Part shown: positions 1 through 8,610 of the stretch, piece after piece | Numbering within the stretch: the first letter of the stretch is position 1 | How the letters are laid out: every line of letters begins with the position of its first letter | Notes under the pieces: model-generated | What the model was told of the DNA's origin: nothing | What the model saw: the letters and a program-made list of their open reading frames with translations, nothing else | Databases searched by the model: none | Source of the DNA: Flammeovirgaceae bacterium 311 | GTDB taxonomy: Bacteria; Bacteroidota; Bacteroidia; Cytophagales; Cyclobacteriaceae | Assembly (NCBI GenBank): GCA_000597885.1 | Contig: CP004371.1 | Span: 4,493,001-4,557,000, forward strand | Direction of reading: 5' to 3' | DNA length: 64,000 bases | Translations under genes and position numbers: made by a program

Positions 1-504
1 TACGGCGCTTCGGCAGGTGTTTCTGCCATAGTGCTGGCGGCTGCGACCTTAGCGCCTAATCATTCTTTCTTCCTGCTCTTTTTAGGGCCTGTTAAGATTA
101 AATACATAGCACTTATCTTTATTGTGCTCAAGTCTTTTCTGGGTCTTAAGGGCGGGAATGCCGGCGGAGAACTGGCCCACCTGGGCGGCGCTGCCATAGG
201 CTATCTGTACATTATGCAGCTTAAAAATGGCCGCGATTTTGGTGCCTGGATCTCGAACAGCTTTAGCTGGATAGCCGGTCTGTTTGACCGCAAACCCCAC
301 ATCAAAGTATCGCACCGCAGGGAAAAGGCCTACACTGCCAGTCGTACTACGCATAAGGCTCAACAGCAGCAGCAACCTAAATCTTTTGGCAAAGCTACCC
401 AGGAAGAGATAGATGCCATTCTGGATAAGATCTCTGCCCATGGCTACGAAAGCCTCAGCAAAGAAGAAAAGCAAAAGCTCTTCAATGCGAGTAAGAAGAA
501 CTAA
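1..504 (+). CDS. Rhomboid family intramembrane serine protease, C-terminal part
   Basis: The 5' end is outside the window. The visible 167 residues begin at the catalytic GASAG motif (serine codon at 10-12), continue through hydrophobic segments, and hold the second catalytic residue in AHLGGAAIGY (about residue 60). This serine/histidine pair is the rhomboid dyad that cleaves transmembrane helices within the inner membrane. After the last membrane segment comes a basic, Gln-rich linker and a short acidic-helical tail (EEIDAILDKIS...GYESLSKEEK) like the DUF6576 tail of Bacteroidota rhomboids. Substrate unknown. A strong hairpin terminator follows about 75 nt downstream. Confidence 0.9.
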   Translation, partial: YGASAGVSAIVLAAATLAPNHSFFLLFLGPVKIKYIALIFIVLKSFLGLKGGNAGGELAHLGGAAIGYLYIMQLKNGRDFGAWISNSFSWIAGLFDRKPHIKVSHRREKAYTASRTTHKAQQQQQPKSFGKATQEEIDAILDKISAHGYESLSKEEKQKLFNASKKN

Positions 505-580
505 TGTGCTAATTAAATCGGTGATTGTAGAAATCCATCACCTGATATCGTGCAAAGGCTCTCGTAAGCAGCGAATTATA

Positions 581-620
581 AAAAGAGGAGCCCCGGTTTT
601 TAGACCGGGGCTCCTCTTTT
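581..620. terminator. Bidirectional terminator between rhomboid gene and rlmN
   Basis: A perfect 17-bp inverted repeat (581-597 with 604-620, 6-nt loop) has a GC-rich core and is bordered by A-run and T-run on its two sides. It can therefore end transcription of the plus-strand rhomboid gene and of the convergent minus-strand rlmN. Confidence 0.9.
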
Positions 621-643
621 TATTTCAAATAGTACCTGTTTGA

Positions 644-1720
644 TCAGGCATTCACTTCTGCTACCTTTTCTTTGTCCCTGTTTGCCAGCTGGCCGCAGGC
701 GGCGTCTATGTCTTTACCGCGGCTGCGGCGAACATGCACATTTACGCCTTTGTTGCGCAGGTAGTTGCTAAAGGCATCCAGCTTGTCCTCTCCTGTATTC
801 AGGAAATCAGCTTCTTTGATAGGATTGTACTCAATGATGTTCACTTTGCTGGGAACTGCCTTGGTGAAGCGGTAAAGCTCCTCAGCATCCTGCAGCGTAT
901 CATTAAAGTTATGGAACACAATATACTCGAAAGTAACTGGGTTGCGTGTTTTCTTATAGTAGTACTGCAGCGCTTCTTTAAGAGCCTCCAGGCTGTTACT
1001 CTCGTTAATTGGCATAATCTGGTTACGCTTTACATCATTAGCTGCATGCAGCGATAGTGCCAGGTTTACCTTTGTCTCGTCATCAGCCAGCTTTTTAATC
1101 ATTTTGGCAATGCCGGCGGTGCTTAGGGTAATACGCCTGGGAGCCATATTGAGGCCGTCTTCTGCCGTAATACGGTCAATGGCCTTCATTACGTTCTGGT
1201 AGTTCAGCAAAGGCTCACCCATACCCATAAATACGATATTAGAAAGTGGGTGCCCGAAATGCTCTTCGGCCTGGCGGCTGATGGTGACCACCTGGTCGTA
1301 GATTTCAGAGGCCTCTAGGTTACGCTTACGGTCCATATAGCCGGTTGCGCAGAATTTGCAGGTAAGCGAACAACCAACCTGCGAAGAAACACAGGCCGTC
1401 ATGCGGTCGTCTGCAGGTATAAGTACACCCTCTACCAAATGAGTATCATACAGGCGAAAGGCAGATTTAACAGTGCCATCGCTGCTTAGCTGCTTGGAAG
1501 CAACCGTTAAAGGATGAATTACAAATCCGCTTTCCAGCTGATCACGCAGCCCTTTGGAAAGGTTGGTCATTTCTTCAAAGCTACCGGCAGACTTTTTCCA
1601 GAGCCATTCCCACACCTGTTTGGCGCGGAAAGGCTTTTCGCCCATCTGCACGAGCGCCTCTTTTAGTTGCTCAAGGCTGAGCTTTCGTATGTCTGTTTTA
1701 GTAGTAGTTGCGGTAGCCAT
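644..1720 (-). CDS. rlmN: Dual-specificity 23S rRNA / tRNA adenine C2-methyltransferase RlmN
   Basis: Radical-SAM enzyme that methylates C2 of A2503 in 23S rRNA and of A37 in some tRNAs. The radical-SAM cluster motif CxxxCxxC is visible (CSLTCKFC, about residue 115-122 of this start), followed by GYMDRKRNL and the GMGEPLLNY motif typical of RlmN; a cysteine near the C-terminus (DAACGQLA) matches the methyl-carrying cysteine. The ATG at 1720 (MATATTTK) is chosen; an in-frame extension to 1759 adds 13 residues with no family similarity. Length 358 aa is normal. Transcribed in the same direction as the upstream J-domain gene, 65 nt away. Confidence 0.96.
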   Translation of the reverse strand: MATATTTKTDIRKLSLEQLKEALVQMGEKPFRAKQVWEWLWKKSAGSFEEMTNLSKGLRDQLESGFVIHPLTVASKQLSSDGTVKSAFRLYDTHLVEGVLIPADDRMTACVSSQVGCSLTCKFCATGYMDRKRNLEASEIYDQVVTISRQAEEHFGHPLSNIVFMGMGEPLLNYQNVMKAIDRITAEDGLNMAPRRITLSTAGIAKMIKKLADDETKVNLALSLHAANDVKRNQIMPINESNSLEALKEALQYYYKKTRNPVTFEYIVFHNFNDTLQDAEELYRFTKAVPSKVNIIEYNPIKEADFLNTGEDKLDAFSNYLRNKGVNVHVRRSRGKDIDAACGQLANRDKEKVAEVNA

Positions 1721-1785
1721 GTTACAAATATAGATAGAAAGGCCTGATTGCCTATACACAACAGCAGCTATCCGGGAATGGTTCT

Positions 1786-2991
1786 TTACCTGCAGTACTC
1801 GTCCAGAAAACTATCAGCTTGACTGTAACCCATTTCTGAGGCTGCTTTCCAGGCGCGGCAGGCGGCGGTCATATCGTGCGCTTCGCGATGTTTGATGCCC
1901 ATTAAATAATAAGCCATAGGCTCTTCAGGCCGCAGAAAAACGGCCCATTTGAGTGCAGATTCGGCCTGTTGCAGCATGCCCTGTGTAATATAAACCTTTG
2001 CCAGGCCGCAGTGCAGCTGGTAGTGGCTATCGGGTGTTCTGGCCGGGTTTACGGTTAAAGCGTAAGCTTTGCCATATTCTGTTTCATACTGATCTGTTAC
2101 CAGCTCACTGGCCTGCTGATAATATTGCAGGGCAGTATCGAAGTCTTTATAGTGCTCGGCATAAATCATGGCTAAGCGGTTACGGGCTTCAATGGTACGG
2201 GGCTCGGCCCTGATAACCGATTTATAGGCGTGTATGGCTCCTTCGTAATTCTGCACTACCTCATAGCTTGAGATAAGATGCGCAAATACCACCGGGCGGT
2301 ATTCTGTGAGATGATCGGTTAAAAGCTGCAGGTGTTCTGCAGCCTGTGCATAATCTCCGCGGCTGTAATCCTTTAAGCCTTCCTCCTCCAGGCTATGCAG
2401 TATATAGCTCTGCAGCTGCCTGGCTTTTTGTGATACAGGCGTATAGGTGCGGATGTTTTGCAGCAGCTCCAGTGCGAATTTGTAATTCCCCTGTCCGTAC
2501 TGTTTTTCGGCCTTCAAATATACCTCCTGCATTTCGCGGACTCTTTCTGCTTCCTGTTGCTCCATGCGGTGAGAATTCCATAAAGAAACTGCTACAACCA
2601 CTACAGCTATAATAAAGAAGATGCCAAAAGCCCAGGCAGTAGCAATAATATTATAACGTGAATTGAAGTGAGGCTTTGCTGCCCGCCTTCGCTGTGCATG
2701 GGGTGTAGCTCTGTGAGGAGCAGGGTTTCCGGTAGGCGGATAACCCCAAGGAGCCTGTGGCTGTGCTTGCTGAAAGTTTTCATACTCCAGCGCCCAATCG
2801 TGCCTGGCTTTTCTCCGCGGATCAGAAAGCACACGGTATGCCTCACTGATTTGCTTAAAACGTTCTTCCGCATAGCTGCTCCCGCCATTTTTGTCGGGAT
2901 GGTAGCGCAGCGCCAGCTTCCGGTAAGCAGTTTTTACTTCTACCTGGGTGGCAGTGCGGCTAAGGCCTAATATGTGGTAGTAGTTTACCAA
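1786..2991 (-). CDS. Membrane-anchored J-domain protein with TPR repeats
   Basis: An N-terminal J domain (first about 65 residues, HPD motif in RYHPDKNGG) would stimulate a DnaK-type Hsp70. A Pro/basic linker follows, then one transmembrane helix (IIATAWAFGIFFIIAVVVV) and a long C-terminal region of tetratricopeptide-like helical pairs (for example the stretches around YGQGNYKFALELL and YEGAIHAYKSVI). It is not DnaJ itself: no Gly/Phe-rich region or zinc fingers. Start: no ATG precedes the J domain; TTG at 2991 gives MVNYYHILGL, the usual position for J proteins, while a further in-frame TTG at 3033 adds 14 atypical residues. An inverted repeat (3015-3032) lies just upstream. Client unknown. 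Confidence 0.8.
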   Translation of the reverse strand: MVNYYHILGLSRTATQVEVKTAYRKLALRYHPDKNGGSSYAEERFKQISEAYRVLSDPRRKARHDWALEYENFQQAQPQAPWGYPPTGNPAPHRATPHAQRRRAAKPHFNSRYNIIATAWAFGIFFIIAVVVVAVSLWNSHRMEQQEAERVREMQEVYLKAEKQYGQGNYKFALELLQNIRTYTPVSQKARQLQSYILHSLEEEGLKDYSRGDYAQAAEHLQLLTDHLTEYRPVVFAHLISSYEVVQNYEGAIHAYKSVIRAEPRTIEARNRLAMIYAEHYKDFDTALQYYQQASELVTDQYETEYGKAYALTVNPARTPDSHYQLHCGLAKVYITQGMLQQAESALKWAVFLRPEEPMAYYLMGIKHREAHDMTAACRAWKAASEMGYSQADSFLDEYCR

Positions 2992-3014
2992 ATTTTCAAT
3001 TGCAATAGGTACAA

Positions 3015-3032
3015 TGCACCATGGGTGGTGCA
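3015..3032. promoter_or_regulatory. Inverted repeat upstream of J-domain gene
   Basis: TGCACCA, four bases, TGGTGCA: a perfect 7-bp dyad ending about 24 nt upstream of the preferred start of the J-domain gene. It could be an operator or a 5'-leader hairpin; its position argues for regulation rather than termination on the minus strand. Confidence 0.4.
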
Positions 3033-3111
3033 AAAAAAATATCTTTAAAATTTATATCCAGAGGTATAACGATTCTGGCTACTATTTTGATGTTAAGTTT
3101 TTAGCCTTTGT

Positions 3112-4248
3112 TTAGTAGCTGTAGCGCTTCATCAAATAACGCGCAGTTTCCAGGTACAGGTAAACATCGGCAGGATGAGCGTTAATATATTCATCGTCCC
3201 GCTCGTGCCCCAGCCTTACCAGTATAGCACGTTCTCTGGGGAAAACAAAAATGTACTGGCCTAAAATTCCGCGGGCATAAGGAATTAGTTCGCCATTGAA
3301 TGGAATCAGCCACCAATGGTACCCATAGTAATCAACCCGGCGTCCTTCCTCATCGATAAGCTGCGTTTGTGGCGCAAGTGCCTTACGCAAATAAGGTTTG
3401 GGCACCAGCTGTCTGCCCTGCCACTGGCCGCTGTCGAGCACCAGCTGGCCAATTCTGGCAAAATCGCGTGCATTGGAATTAAAACAGCAGTAGGCTTTTT
3501 CAATACCATCACGTTCATCGAGGCTCCAAAGCGCGTTTCTGGAGGCACCCAGTGGTTTCCACAGCATTTGCGAGGCATATTCGCTAAGGCTAAGGCCAGA
3601 GGCATTTTCCAGGATCATGGCCAGCAGCTGCGTATTACCGCTCTGATAATTCCACACTTCACTGGGACTATCTGTTATGCTTAAGCCATTCAGAAGCTCC
3701 CTAAGATTATCGCCATAATAGGCTTTGGTGGTAACGCTCAAGGGTGAGGAGTAGGATTCATCCCAATCCAGGCCGCTGCTCATCATAAGCAGGTGCCGTA
3801 CAGTGGCTGGCTGGCCCTGGTATGCCGGCAGATAACGTCCGATAGGATCATCCAGACTACTAATTTGCCCCTCCTGAACGGCAATGCCTATCAGCAGACT
3901 AACAATGCTCTTGGCCATGGAAAACGAATTGGAGTAGGAGGTTGGCCCATATCCGTCCCAGTACTGCTCAAATACAAGGCTGCCATCCTTTACCATCAGT
4001 AATGCTACCGGATCAAGAGCATCAATTTTTTCCAGCAACGTATCCGGAAGCCCTATTTTATTAAAATTTGCCTGAGTAGGCCAGGGTTCTTCTTCAAAAC
4101 CTGCTCTTACTTCCCTGTTTTCAAAAACTGTATAATCGTCAATATCAGGTGTAAAGTATGTAAAGGCCTTCCGCAAATAGGTAGGTGCCAACAGGTACAT
4201 AACTAATATTGCCACTACTGGAATAATTACCACACGGGCTTTTTTCAT
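3112..4248 (-). CDS. Class C beta-lactamase-like serine hydrolase
   Basis: Belongs to the beta-lactamase/penicillin-binding transpeptidase-like (COG1680) family. The nucleophile motif SxxK is in FSMAKSIVSLL (about residue 115) and the tyrosine motif in NYQSGN (about residue 205). An N-terminal hydrophobic segment right after MKKARVV suggests a signal anchor, placing the enzyme in the periplasm. The YGYHWW motif is reminiscent of NylB-type amide hydrolases and related esterases, so the substrate may not be a beta-lactam. ATG at 4248 is preferred over an in-frame GTG at 4257. Stands alone between the J-domain gene and the divergent PIG-L gene. Confidence 0.85.
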   Translation of the reverse strand: MKKARVVIIPVVAILVMYLLAPTYLRKAFTYFTPDIDDYTVFENREVRAGFEEEPWPTQANFNKIGLPDTLLEKIDALDPVALLMVKDGSLVFEQYWDGYGPTSYSNSFSMAKSIVSLLIGIAVQEGQISSLDDPIGRYLPAYQGQPATVRHLLMMSSGLDWDESYSSPLSVTTKAYYGDNLRELLNGLSITDSPSEVWNYQSGNTQLLAMILENASGLSLSEYASQMLWKPLGASRNALWSLDERDGIEKAYCCFNSNARDFARIGQLVLDSGQWQGRQLVPKPYLRKALAPQTQLIDEEGRRVDYYGYHWWLIPFNGELIPYARGILGQYIFVFPRERAILVRLGHERDDEYINAHPADVYLYLETARYLMKRYSY

Positions 4249-4381
4249 AGATGCCACTAATTGAACGGTAAATCTATAGTACGATAATTTGATTTTTGAG
4301 GTTAATATATTTGATTAAGATTTAGAAAATAGTAAAAACAAAAAATTTAAAGTTTTCTTTACCGTTGTAACACTGTTTTGT

Positions 4382-5185
4382 ATGAAGTATCTATATGTTT
4401 TTCCTCATCCTGATGATGAATCTTTTGGACCCGCCGCTGCTATGTACCAGCAACTGGAGCAGGGACACGAGGTTCACCTGCTCACCCTTACCCGTGGCGG
4501 AGCTACAAGTCAGCGCCATAAGCTGAGCCTTAGTGTAGAGCAGATGGGTGATGTTCGCTACAAAGAAATGCTGGCGGTAAAAGAAACCATTGGTTTAAGC
4601 AGCATGGAGGTGCTGGACCTGCCGGACAGTGGCCTGAAAGAAATGGATCCCAGGGAAATAGAAGCAGTTGTTCGGCAGCACATTGAAAAGATCAGGCCCG
4701 ATATATTGGTTTCTTATCCTGTGCATGGCATCAGTGGTTTTCATGATCACCTGGTGATGCACGCTGTTATCAAGCGGCTTTACCTGCAAATGAAGGACGA
4801 GGGTGCTGCCTACCTGAAGCGGCTGGCCTTTTTTACTGTTAAAAATGAAGAAGGGCCTGCAGTACAAACAATGGGTATTCGTTTAAAACAGTCTATGCCC
4901 TCCGAGATAGATTGTGTTCTCTCATTGAGGGAGCAGGATATTGAAATTTTAAAGAAGGCGCTGGACTGCTATGAAACCTATCAGGAGGTAATTAAGCGGA
5001 TTGGTGTGGTAGAGTTGATAGGAGACAAGATTTACTATGAGATTTGGGGAGAAAAGCATGATCCGCCACTTAGCGATCTTGCCTCACATTTGCCCAGGCA
5101 GCAAAAAATGGTAAAAGATAATAACAGAATGCCGGATAACTTACCTTATGCTGCTCGCAATACTGATAAGCAAAAACATAAATAA
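4382..5185 (+). CDS. PIG-L family deacetylase (LmbE-like)
   Basis: Zinc-dependent N-acetylglucosaminyl-type deacetylase fold. The zinc/catalytic motif PHPDDE is at residues 8-13, preceded by a hydrophobic strand; a later HxxH-like segment (HGISGFHDHLVMH, about residue 117-129) matches the third metal ligand region. Family members deacetylate GlcNAc-containing lipids, mycothiol/bacillithiol precursors or antibiotic intermediates; the substrate here cannot be read from sequence. Length 267 aa is usual, with a hydrophilic tail. It has its own promoter region (divergent from the serine hydrolase). Confidence 0.88.
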   Translation: MKYLYVFPHPDDESFGPAAAMYQQLEQGHEVHLLTLTRGGATSQRHKLSLSVEQMGDVRYKEMLAVKETIGLSSMEVLDLPDSGLKEMDPREIEAVVRQHIEKIRPDILVSYPVHGISGFHDHLVMHAVIKRLYLQMKDEGAAYLKRLAFFTVKNEEGPAVQTMGIRLKQSMPSEIDCVLSLREQDIEILKKALDCYETYQEVIKRIGVVELIGDKIYYEIWGEKHDPPLSDLASHLPRQQKMVKDNNRMPDNLPYAARNTDKQKHK

Positions 5186-5373
5186 TAATCTTTTGTATAG
5201 TGTTTGATTATTTTTAGTGACTTTTTCTATACAGAAGTGTAAATAGTTTCATCGACTGATAATACTGTCTAAAAAATAGCGTTATTTTGTTAACATATTG
5301 ATAATGATGTAGTTATCCAAATAAATGCGATACCAACAGCTTTGCTGATAAATATACAATTTGAGGGGAGGAA

Positions 5374-5404
5374 ATATCCGCAGCTTTCACACGGGCTGCG
5401 GTAT
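5374..5404 (+). terminator. Candidate terminator after PIG-L gene
   Basis: CCGCAGC...GCTGCGG stem (about 5378-5401) followed by TATTTTGTTTT on the plus strand. It lies 190 nt downstream of the PIG-L stop and just ahead of the convergent radC end. Confidence 0.6.
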
Positions 5405-5410
5405 TTTGTT

Positions 5411-6118
5411 TTATAGCGAGCCCTCGTCTGCAAAACTGTAGTAACTGTGATCTGTAAAGATAAGATGATCCAGCACCGGGATATCCAGCATACTGCCAGC
5501 GTCCTTCAACTTTTTTGTAAGCCTGATATCGGCCTCGCTCGGTTTTAAGTTGCCGCTGGGGTGGTTGTGTACCAGAATAATGGCAGAGGCTAGGTGATCC
5601 AGTGCCAGCTTAAAGATTACTTTTGGATCCGCAACAGTGCCTGATACGCCTCCCAGGCTGGCCTGTGCTTTATGCATTACCTGGTTTGCCCTGTTCAGGA
5701 GCAGTACCCAGAACTCCTCCTGCTGCTTATCCCATAGCTCTGGCTTAATCGCATCGTAAGCATCCTGAGAGCTGGTAATTTTAATGCGTTTAACAGGATC
5801 GGATTCTTTGCGCCGACGGCCCAGCTCCAGGGCAGCCACAATGGCAATGGCCTTAGCCTCACCAATGCCCTTAAATTTTTGCAGATCTTTTACCGAAAGC
5901 CTGGCCAGCTCATTGAGGTTATTACCTGCCTTTTGCAGTATAAGCTTGCAAACATCTACTGCAGACATAGACCGTGTGCCGGAACCAATCAGAATACCCA
6001 TCAGTTCGGCATCGCTAAGGGCAGCCTTGCCTTTTAGTAAAAGTTTTTCTCTTGGGCGGTCTTCTTCAGCCCAGTTTCGGATGCTTATCCGGTCCAGGCG
6101 ATCTTCGGGGCTTTCCAT
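5411..6118 (-). CDS. radC: RadC family protein (JAB/MPN metalloprotease-like fold)
   Basis: The N-terminal part has helix-hairpin-helix character (LQKFKGIGEAKAIAIVAALELGRR) and follows the RadC signature WAEEDRPREKLL. The C-terminal half carries the JAMM/MPN metal motif HNHPSGNLKPSEAD, complete with E upstream (the region QEEFWVLLLN). The historical DNA-repair label is doubtful; the biochemical role is unsettled. ATG at 6118 (MESPEDRL) is preferred: further in-frame ATGs at 6145 and 6181 would add residues foreign to the family, and the longest begins at the foot of the rpsT terminator hairpin. Confidence 0.9.
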   Translation of the reverse strand: MESPEDRLDRISIRNWAEEDRPREKLLLKGKAALSDAELMGILIGSGTRSMSAVDVCKLILQKAGNNLNELARLSVKDLQKFKGIGEAKAIAIVAALELGRRRKESDPVKRIKITSSQDAYDAIKPELWDKQQEEFWVLLLNRANQVMHKAQASLGGVSGTVADPKVIFKLALDHLASAIILVHNHPSGNLKPSEADIRLTKKLKDAGSMLDIPVLDHLIFTDHSYYSFADEGSL

Positions 6119-6186
6119 GCGGCTTTTTGCTATAAAAAAGCCCATCGCCTGGAAATTGTTTAGTGGCCCCTGCCGCAACACAAAAA

Positions 6187-6207
6187 AGGCTGCCTGTAGG
6201 GCAGCCT
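6187..6207 (-). terminator. rpsT terminator
   Basis: AGGCTGCC, short loop, GGCAGCCT, followed on the minus strand by TTTTTT. It sits about 26 nt after the rpsT stop and directly in front of radC, so radC may be served by read-through or by a promoter hidden in its own leader. Confidence 0.85.
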
Positions 6208-6232
6208 AAAATGCTTTTTGATCACCAGACAA

Positions 6233-6484
6233 TTACAGGGTTGCTACGTGGCGCGCCAGCTTGCTTTTGTTGTTAGCAGCTTTGTTCTTGTGGATGATGT
6301 TTTTCTTCGCAAGCTTGTCTAGCATAGAAGTTACTGTTTTCAGTAGTTCCTGTGCCTCAGCTTTGTCTGCAGTATTCTTCAATTTCTTGATGAATGTGCG
6401 TGTAGTTTTAGCCTGATAACGGTTCCGCAGCCTCTTGGCTTGAGTTGAGCGAATTCTCTTCAGTGCTGATTTGTGGTGTGCCAT
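6233..6484 (-). CDS. rpsT: 30S ribosomal protein S20
   Basis: An 83-residue, strongly basic, all-helical protein beginning MAHHKSALKRIRSTQAKR, the standard bS20 N-terminus, and ending in the alanine/lysine-rich helix KNKAANNKSKLARHVA. It binds 16S rRNA early in small-subunit assembly. A canonical promoter (6523-6552) and an intrinsic terminator (6187-6207) make it a monocistronic unit. Confidence 0.98.
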   Translation of the reverse strand: MAHHKSALKRIRSTQAKRLRNRYQAKTTRTFIKKLKNTADKAEAQELLKTVTSMLDKLAKKNIIHKNKAANNKSKLARHVATL

Positions 6485-6522
6485 TCCTTATTTCCGTTAG
6501 CCTTATCTTCGATTTGAGTCTG

Positions 6523-6552
6523 CAAAGATAATACAAGAATTAATATTTACAA
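6523..6552 (-). promoter_or_regulatory. Bacteroidota-type promoter of rpsT
   Basis: On the minus strand: TTG (6552-6550), 19-nt spacer, TATCTTTG (6530-6523). This matches the phylum's sigma-ABfr consensus TTG/TAnnTTTG, with an expected start about 30 nt before the rpsT ATG. Confidence 0.8.
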
Positions 6553-6607
6553 AACTATGCTCCAGCTTTAAAATACCGTAGCTCCGTATTTAACAAATAG
6601 ATGCTTC

Positions 6608-7699
6608 ATGCCGTTCCTCCAAAAAGGGTATTTGTGGGGTTATCTGCACAGACTGCAGAAAATCGCTGGCAAAATATTTCTGAATTTTAAAACTTACTCA
6701 TTACCAAAGGCTAAGGTGAAAGTAAGACTCGTGATCATTTTTTTGCTGTTTCCTCTGACGGCGGCACCTGTGGGTAATGCCGCTTACTGGGGCTTTTTTG
6801 GGCATCAGCTTATCAACAGGCTGGCGGTTTTTTCGCTGCCTCCCGAAATGCTCCCCTTCTACAAACACCATATCCTGTTCATTACAGAAAATGCCGTGAA
6901 CCCCGATCGCCGGCGTTATGCGGTAGAAGGTGAAGCAGAGCGACACTATATTGACCTGGATGTTTACGGCGACAGTGCCCTGTACAAAATGCCCCGCACC
7001 TGGCAAAAAGCCCTGGATTTATATTCAGAAGATACCCTTAGGGCTTATGGTATCGTGCCCTGGCATGTGTACAGAACAAAAGGCTGGCTTACGGAAGCTT
7101 TTCGCAGGCAGGATACCGATGCCATTCTGCGCCTTTCTGCAGACCTGGGCCATTATGTGGCCGACGCCAACGTACCCCTGCACACCACCGTGAACTACAA
7201 CGGACAGCTCACTGGCCAGCGCGGTATTCATGGCTTTTGGGAATCGCGCCTGCCGGAGCTTTTTGCAGCCGACTGGGAGTTTTGGATTGGTAAAGCGGAG
7301 TATATCGATAACCCACAGCTTTACATCTGGGAGGGAGTGGCTCAGGCGCACCTGGCCCTAGATTCTGTGCTGGGTTTTGAAAAAGAACTTACCCGCCGTT
7401 ATTCCGAGGAAAAGAAATGGACCTACGAAGAACGTAACGGCCTGATGGTGCGCACCTACAGCCCTGAATTTTCCAGAGATTACCAGCAAATGCTCCGGGG
7501 GCAGGTAGAGCGGCAGATGCGACGCTCCATCAAAATGGTAGCTGACTACTGGTACACCAGCTGGGTAGATGCCGGACAGCCCAACCTGCAGCAGCTGCTA
7601 AAAAAGCCCTTAACAGAACAGCAGCTGCAGCAGCTGGAGGCAGATAAACTACTGTGGCAACACAAAGAGCACTCACTACAGCGCGAGCATGAGCATTGA
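6608..7699 (+). CDS. Secreted S1/P1-nuclease / zinc phospholipase C-like protein
   Basis: After a hydrophobic export signal ending near VGNA, the mature part begins AYWGFFGH, the Trp/His N-terminal zinc ligand pattern of the phospholipase C/P1 nuclease superfamily. Further ligand-like motifs follow: HYIDLD, DLGHYVADANVPLHTT (HxxxD...H) and GIHGFWESR (HxxxE). These fit a three-zinc phosphodiesterase site, so the likely substrates are nucleic acids or phospholipids outside the cell. ATG at 6608 is the only ATG, but GTG at 6716 would give a cleaner signal peptide (MKVRLVIIFLL) and may be the real start. The Gln-rich C-terminus is hydrophilic. Confidence 0.78.
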   Translation: MPFLQKGYLWGYLHRLQKIAGKIFLNFKTYSLPKAKVKVRLVIIFLLFPLTAAPVGNAAYWGFFGHQLINRLAVFSLPPEMLPFYKHHILFITENAVNPDRRRYAVEGEAERHYIDLDVYGDSALYKMPRTWQKALDLYSEDTLRAYGIVPWHVYRTKGWLTEAFRRQDTDAILRLSADLGHYVADANVPLHTTVNYNGQLTGQRGIHGFWESRLPELFAADWEFWIGKAEYIDNPQLYIWEGVAQAHLALDSVLGFEKELTRRYSEEKKWTYEERNGLMVRTYSPEFSRDYQQMLRGQVERQMRRSIKMVADYWYTSWVDAGQPNLQQLLKKPLTEQQLQQLEADKLLWQHKEHSLQREHEH

Positions 7700-7702
7700 A
7701 AA

Positions 7703-7850
7703 GGTATCGGGTGTCGGGTGTCAGCTTCTGCAGTGGCTGGTATCAGTCTTTCTGCATTTATGATTCTTTCAAATAACTTCGGTAACTGTTAACGCTTAAG
7801 GCGGCAGCTTCTCCTAGCAGCCTCTTACCCGATACCTGATACCCGACACC
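7703..7850. repeat. Heptanucleotide-array inverted element (copy 1)
   Basis: Left arm at 7703-7723 is three tandem 7-mers GGTATCG, GGTGTCG, GGTGTCA. Right arm at 7830-7850 is the inverted equivalent; read on the minus strand it is GGTGTCG, GGTATCA, GGTATCG. A further lone GGTATCA lies at 7739-7745. The element fills the gap between two convergent genes, beginning 4 nt after one stop and ending 3 nt before the other. Similar elements occur at 43240-43371 and, more degenerate, 25567-25709. Confidence 0.85.
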
Positions 7851-7853
7851 TCT

Positions 7854-8537
7854 CTACAGCTTAATAATATTCTCCAGGCTGTTTGCCTTACGGGTGTCAT
7901 CCAGCAGGTAGCGCTCCAGGGTTACTTTCCGCTTGTCGGCACTTAGGGTGGCGTTGCTGTTGCTGATACTCCTGATGGGCTTATCAAAAGTATATTCGGT
8001 GCGGTATACCATGCTTCCCATCATTTCCTTTATGCTTTTGCCATTTACGGTCAGGTCAAGGCCGTTTAGGTCATTGCCGGTCTTCTCTTTGATCTCATTT
8101 TCGATCTTTAGGGTGTTGAGGCGGTGCAGTTGCTTGCCATCCCAGGCGAAGTAGGCTTCCTTCAGTTCGGGCTTGTTATTATGCACCACATTAATGGCAT
8201 TGTTCAGGGCCTCAATGTTATCGTACTCGAAGGTGATGCCTGAAAGTAAGCCGTTGTCTGAGCGGATAAGGGTAGGCTGGTGTACACCTTTTACCGACTG
8301 CAGGCGCTGATAGGCCCCTTCCATACCTGTTTCTAAATCGGTGCTTACCTGCTCGGGATCGGCCTCGGCAGAGAAGCCCTTCACCATGTTCAGCAGGGGC
8401 TCTGCCTCACTCATATCTACAGTAAAGGTAAACTGGCCGGAGCCGTTTTCGCGCAGGCGCACCTGCTCTGTTATTTCCAGGCAGGAGCTAAGGCTCACAA
8501 ATAAAAAGGTAATGAGGATAATGGGATATTTTTTCAT
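7854..8537 (-). CDS. Putative lipoprotein of unknown function
   Basis: N-terminal signal ILITFLFVSLSSC fits a lipobox with the lipidated cysteine at about residue 19, so it should be anchored in the cell envelope. The remaining 200 residues are soluble, beginning EITEQVRLRENGSGQFTFTVDMSEAEPLL; the beta-rich opening resembles the LppM-like group of bacterial lipoproteins, but I do not assign a function. It ends 3 nt from the heptamer element and lies 70 nt from the upstream CutA-like gene on the same strand, possibly co-transcribed with it. Confidence 0.75.
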   Translation of the reverse strand: MKKYPIILITFLFVSLSSCLEITEQVRLRENGSGQFTFTVDMSEAEPLLNMVKGFSAEADPEQVSTDLETGMEGAYQRLQSVKGVHQPTLIRSDNGLLSGITFEYDNIEALNNAINVVHNNKPELKEAYFAWDGKQLHRLNTLKIENEIKEKTGNDLNGLDLTVNGKSIKEMMGSMVYRTEYTFDKPIRSISNSNATLSADKRKVTLERYLLDDTRKANSLENIIKL

Positions 8538-8610
8538 GGAAGTAAGGGTTTTACAGCTAGATGCAGTTGCTGTCAGAAAGGTTGCATTGCCCGGGAAGAA
8601 ACAGAGGTGC

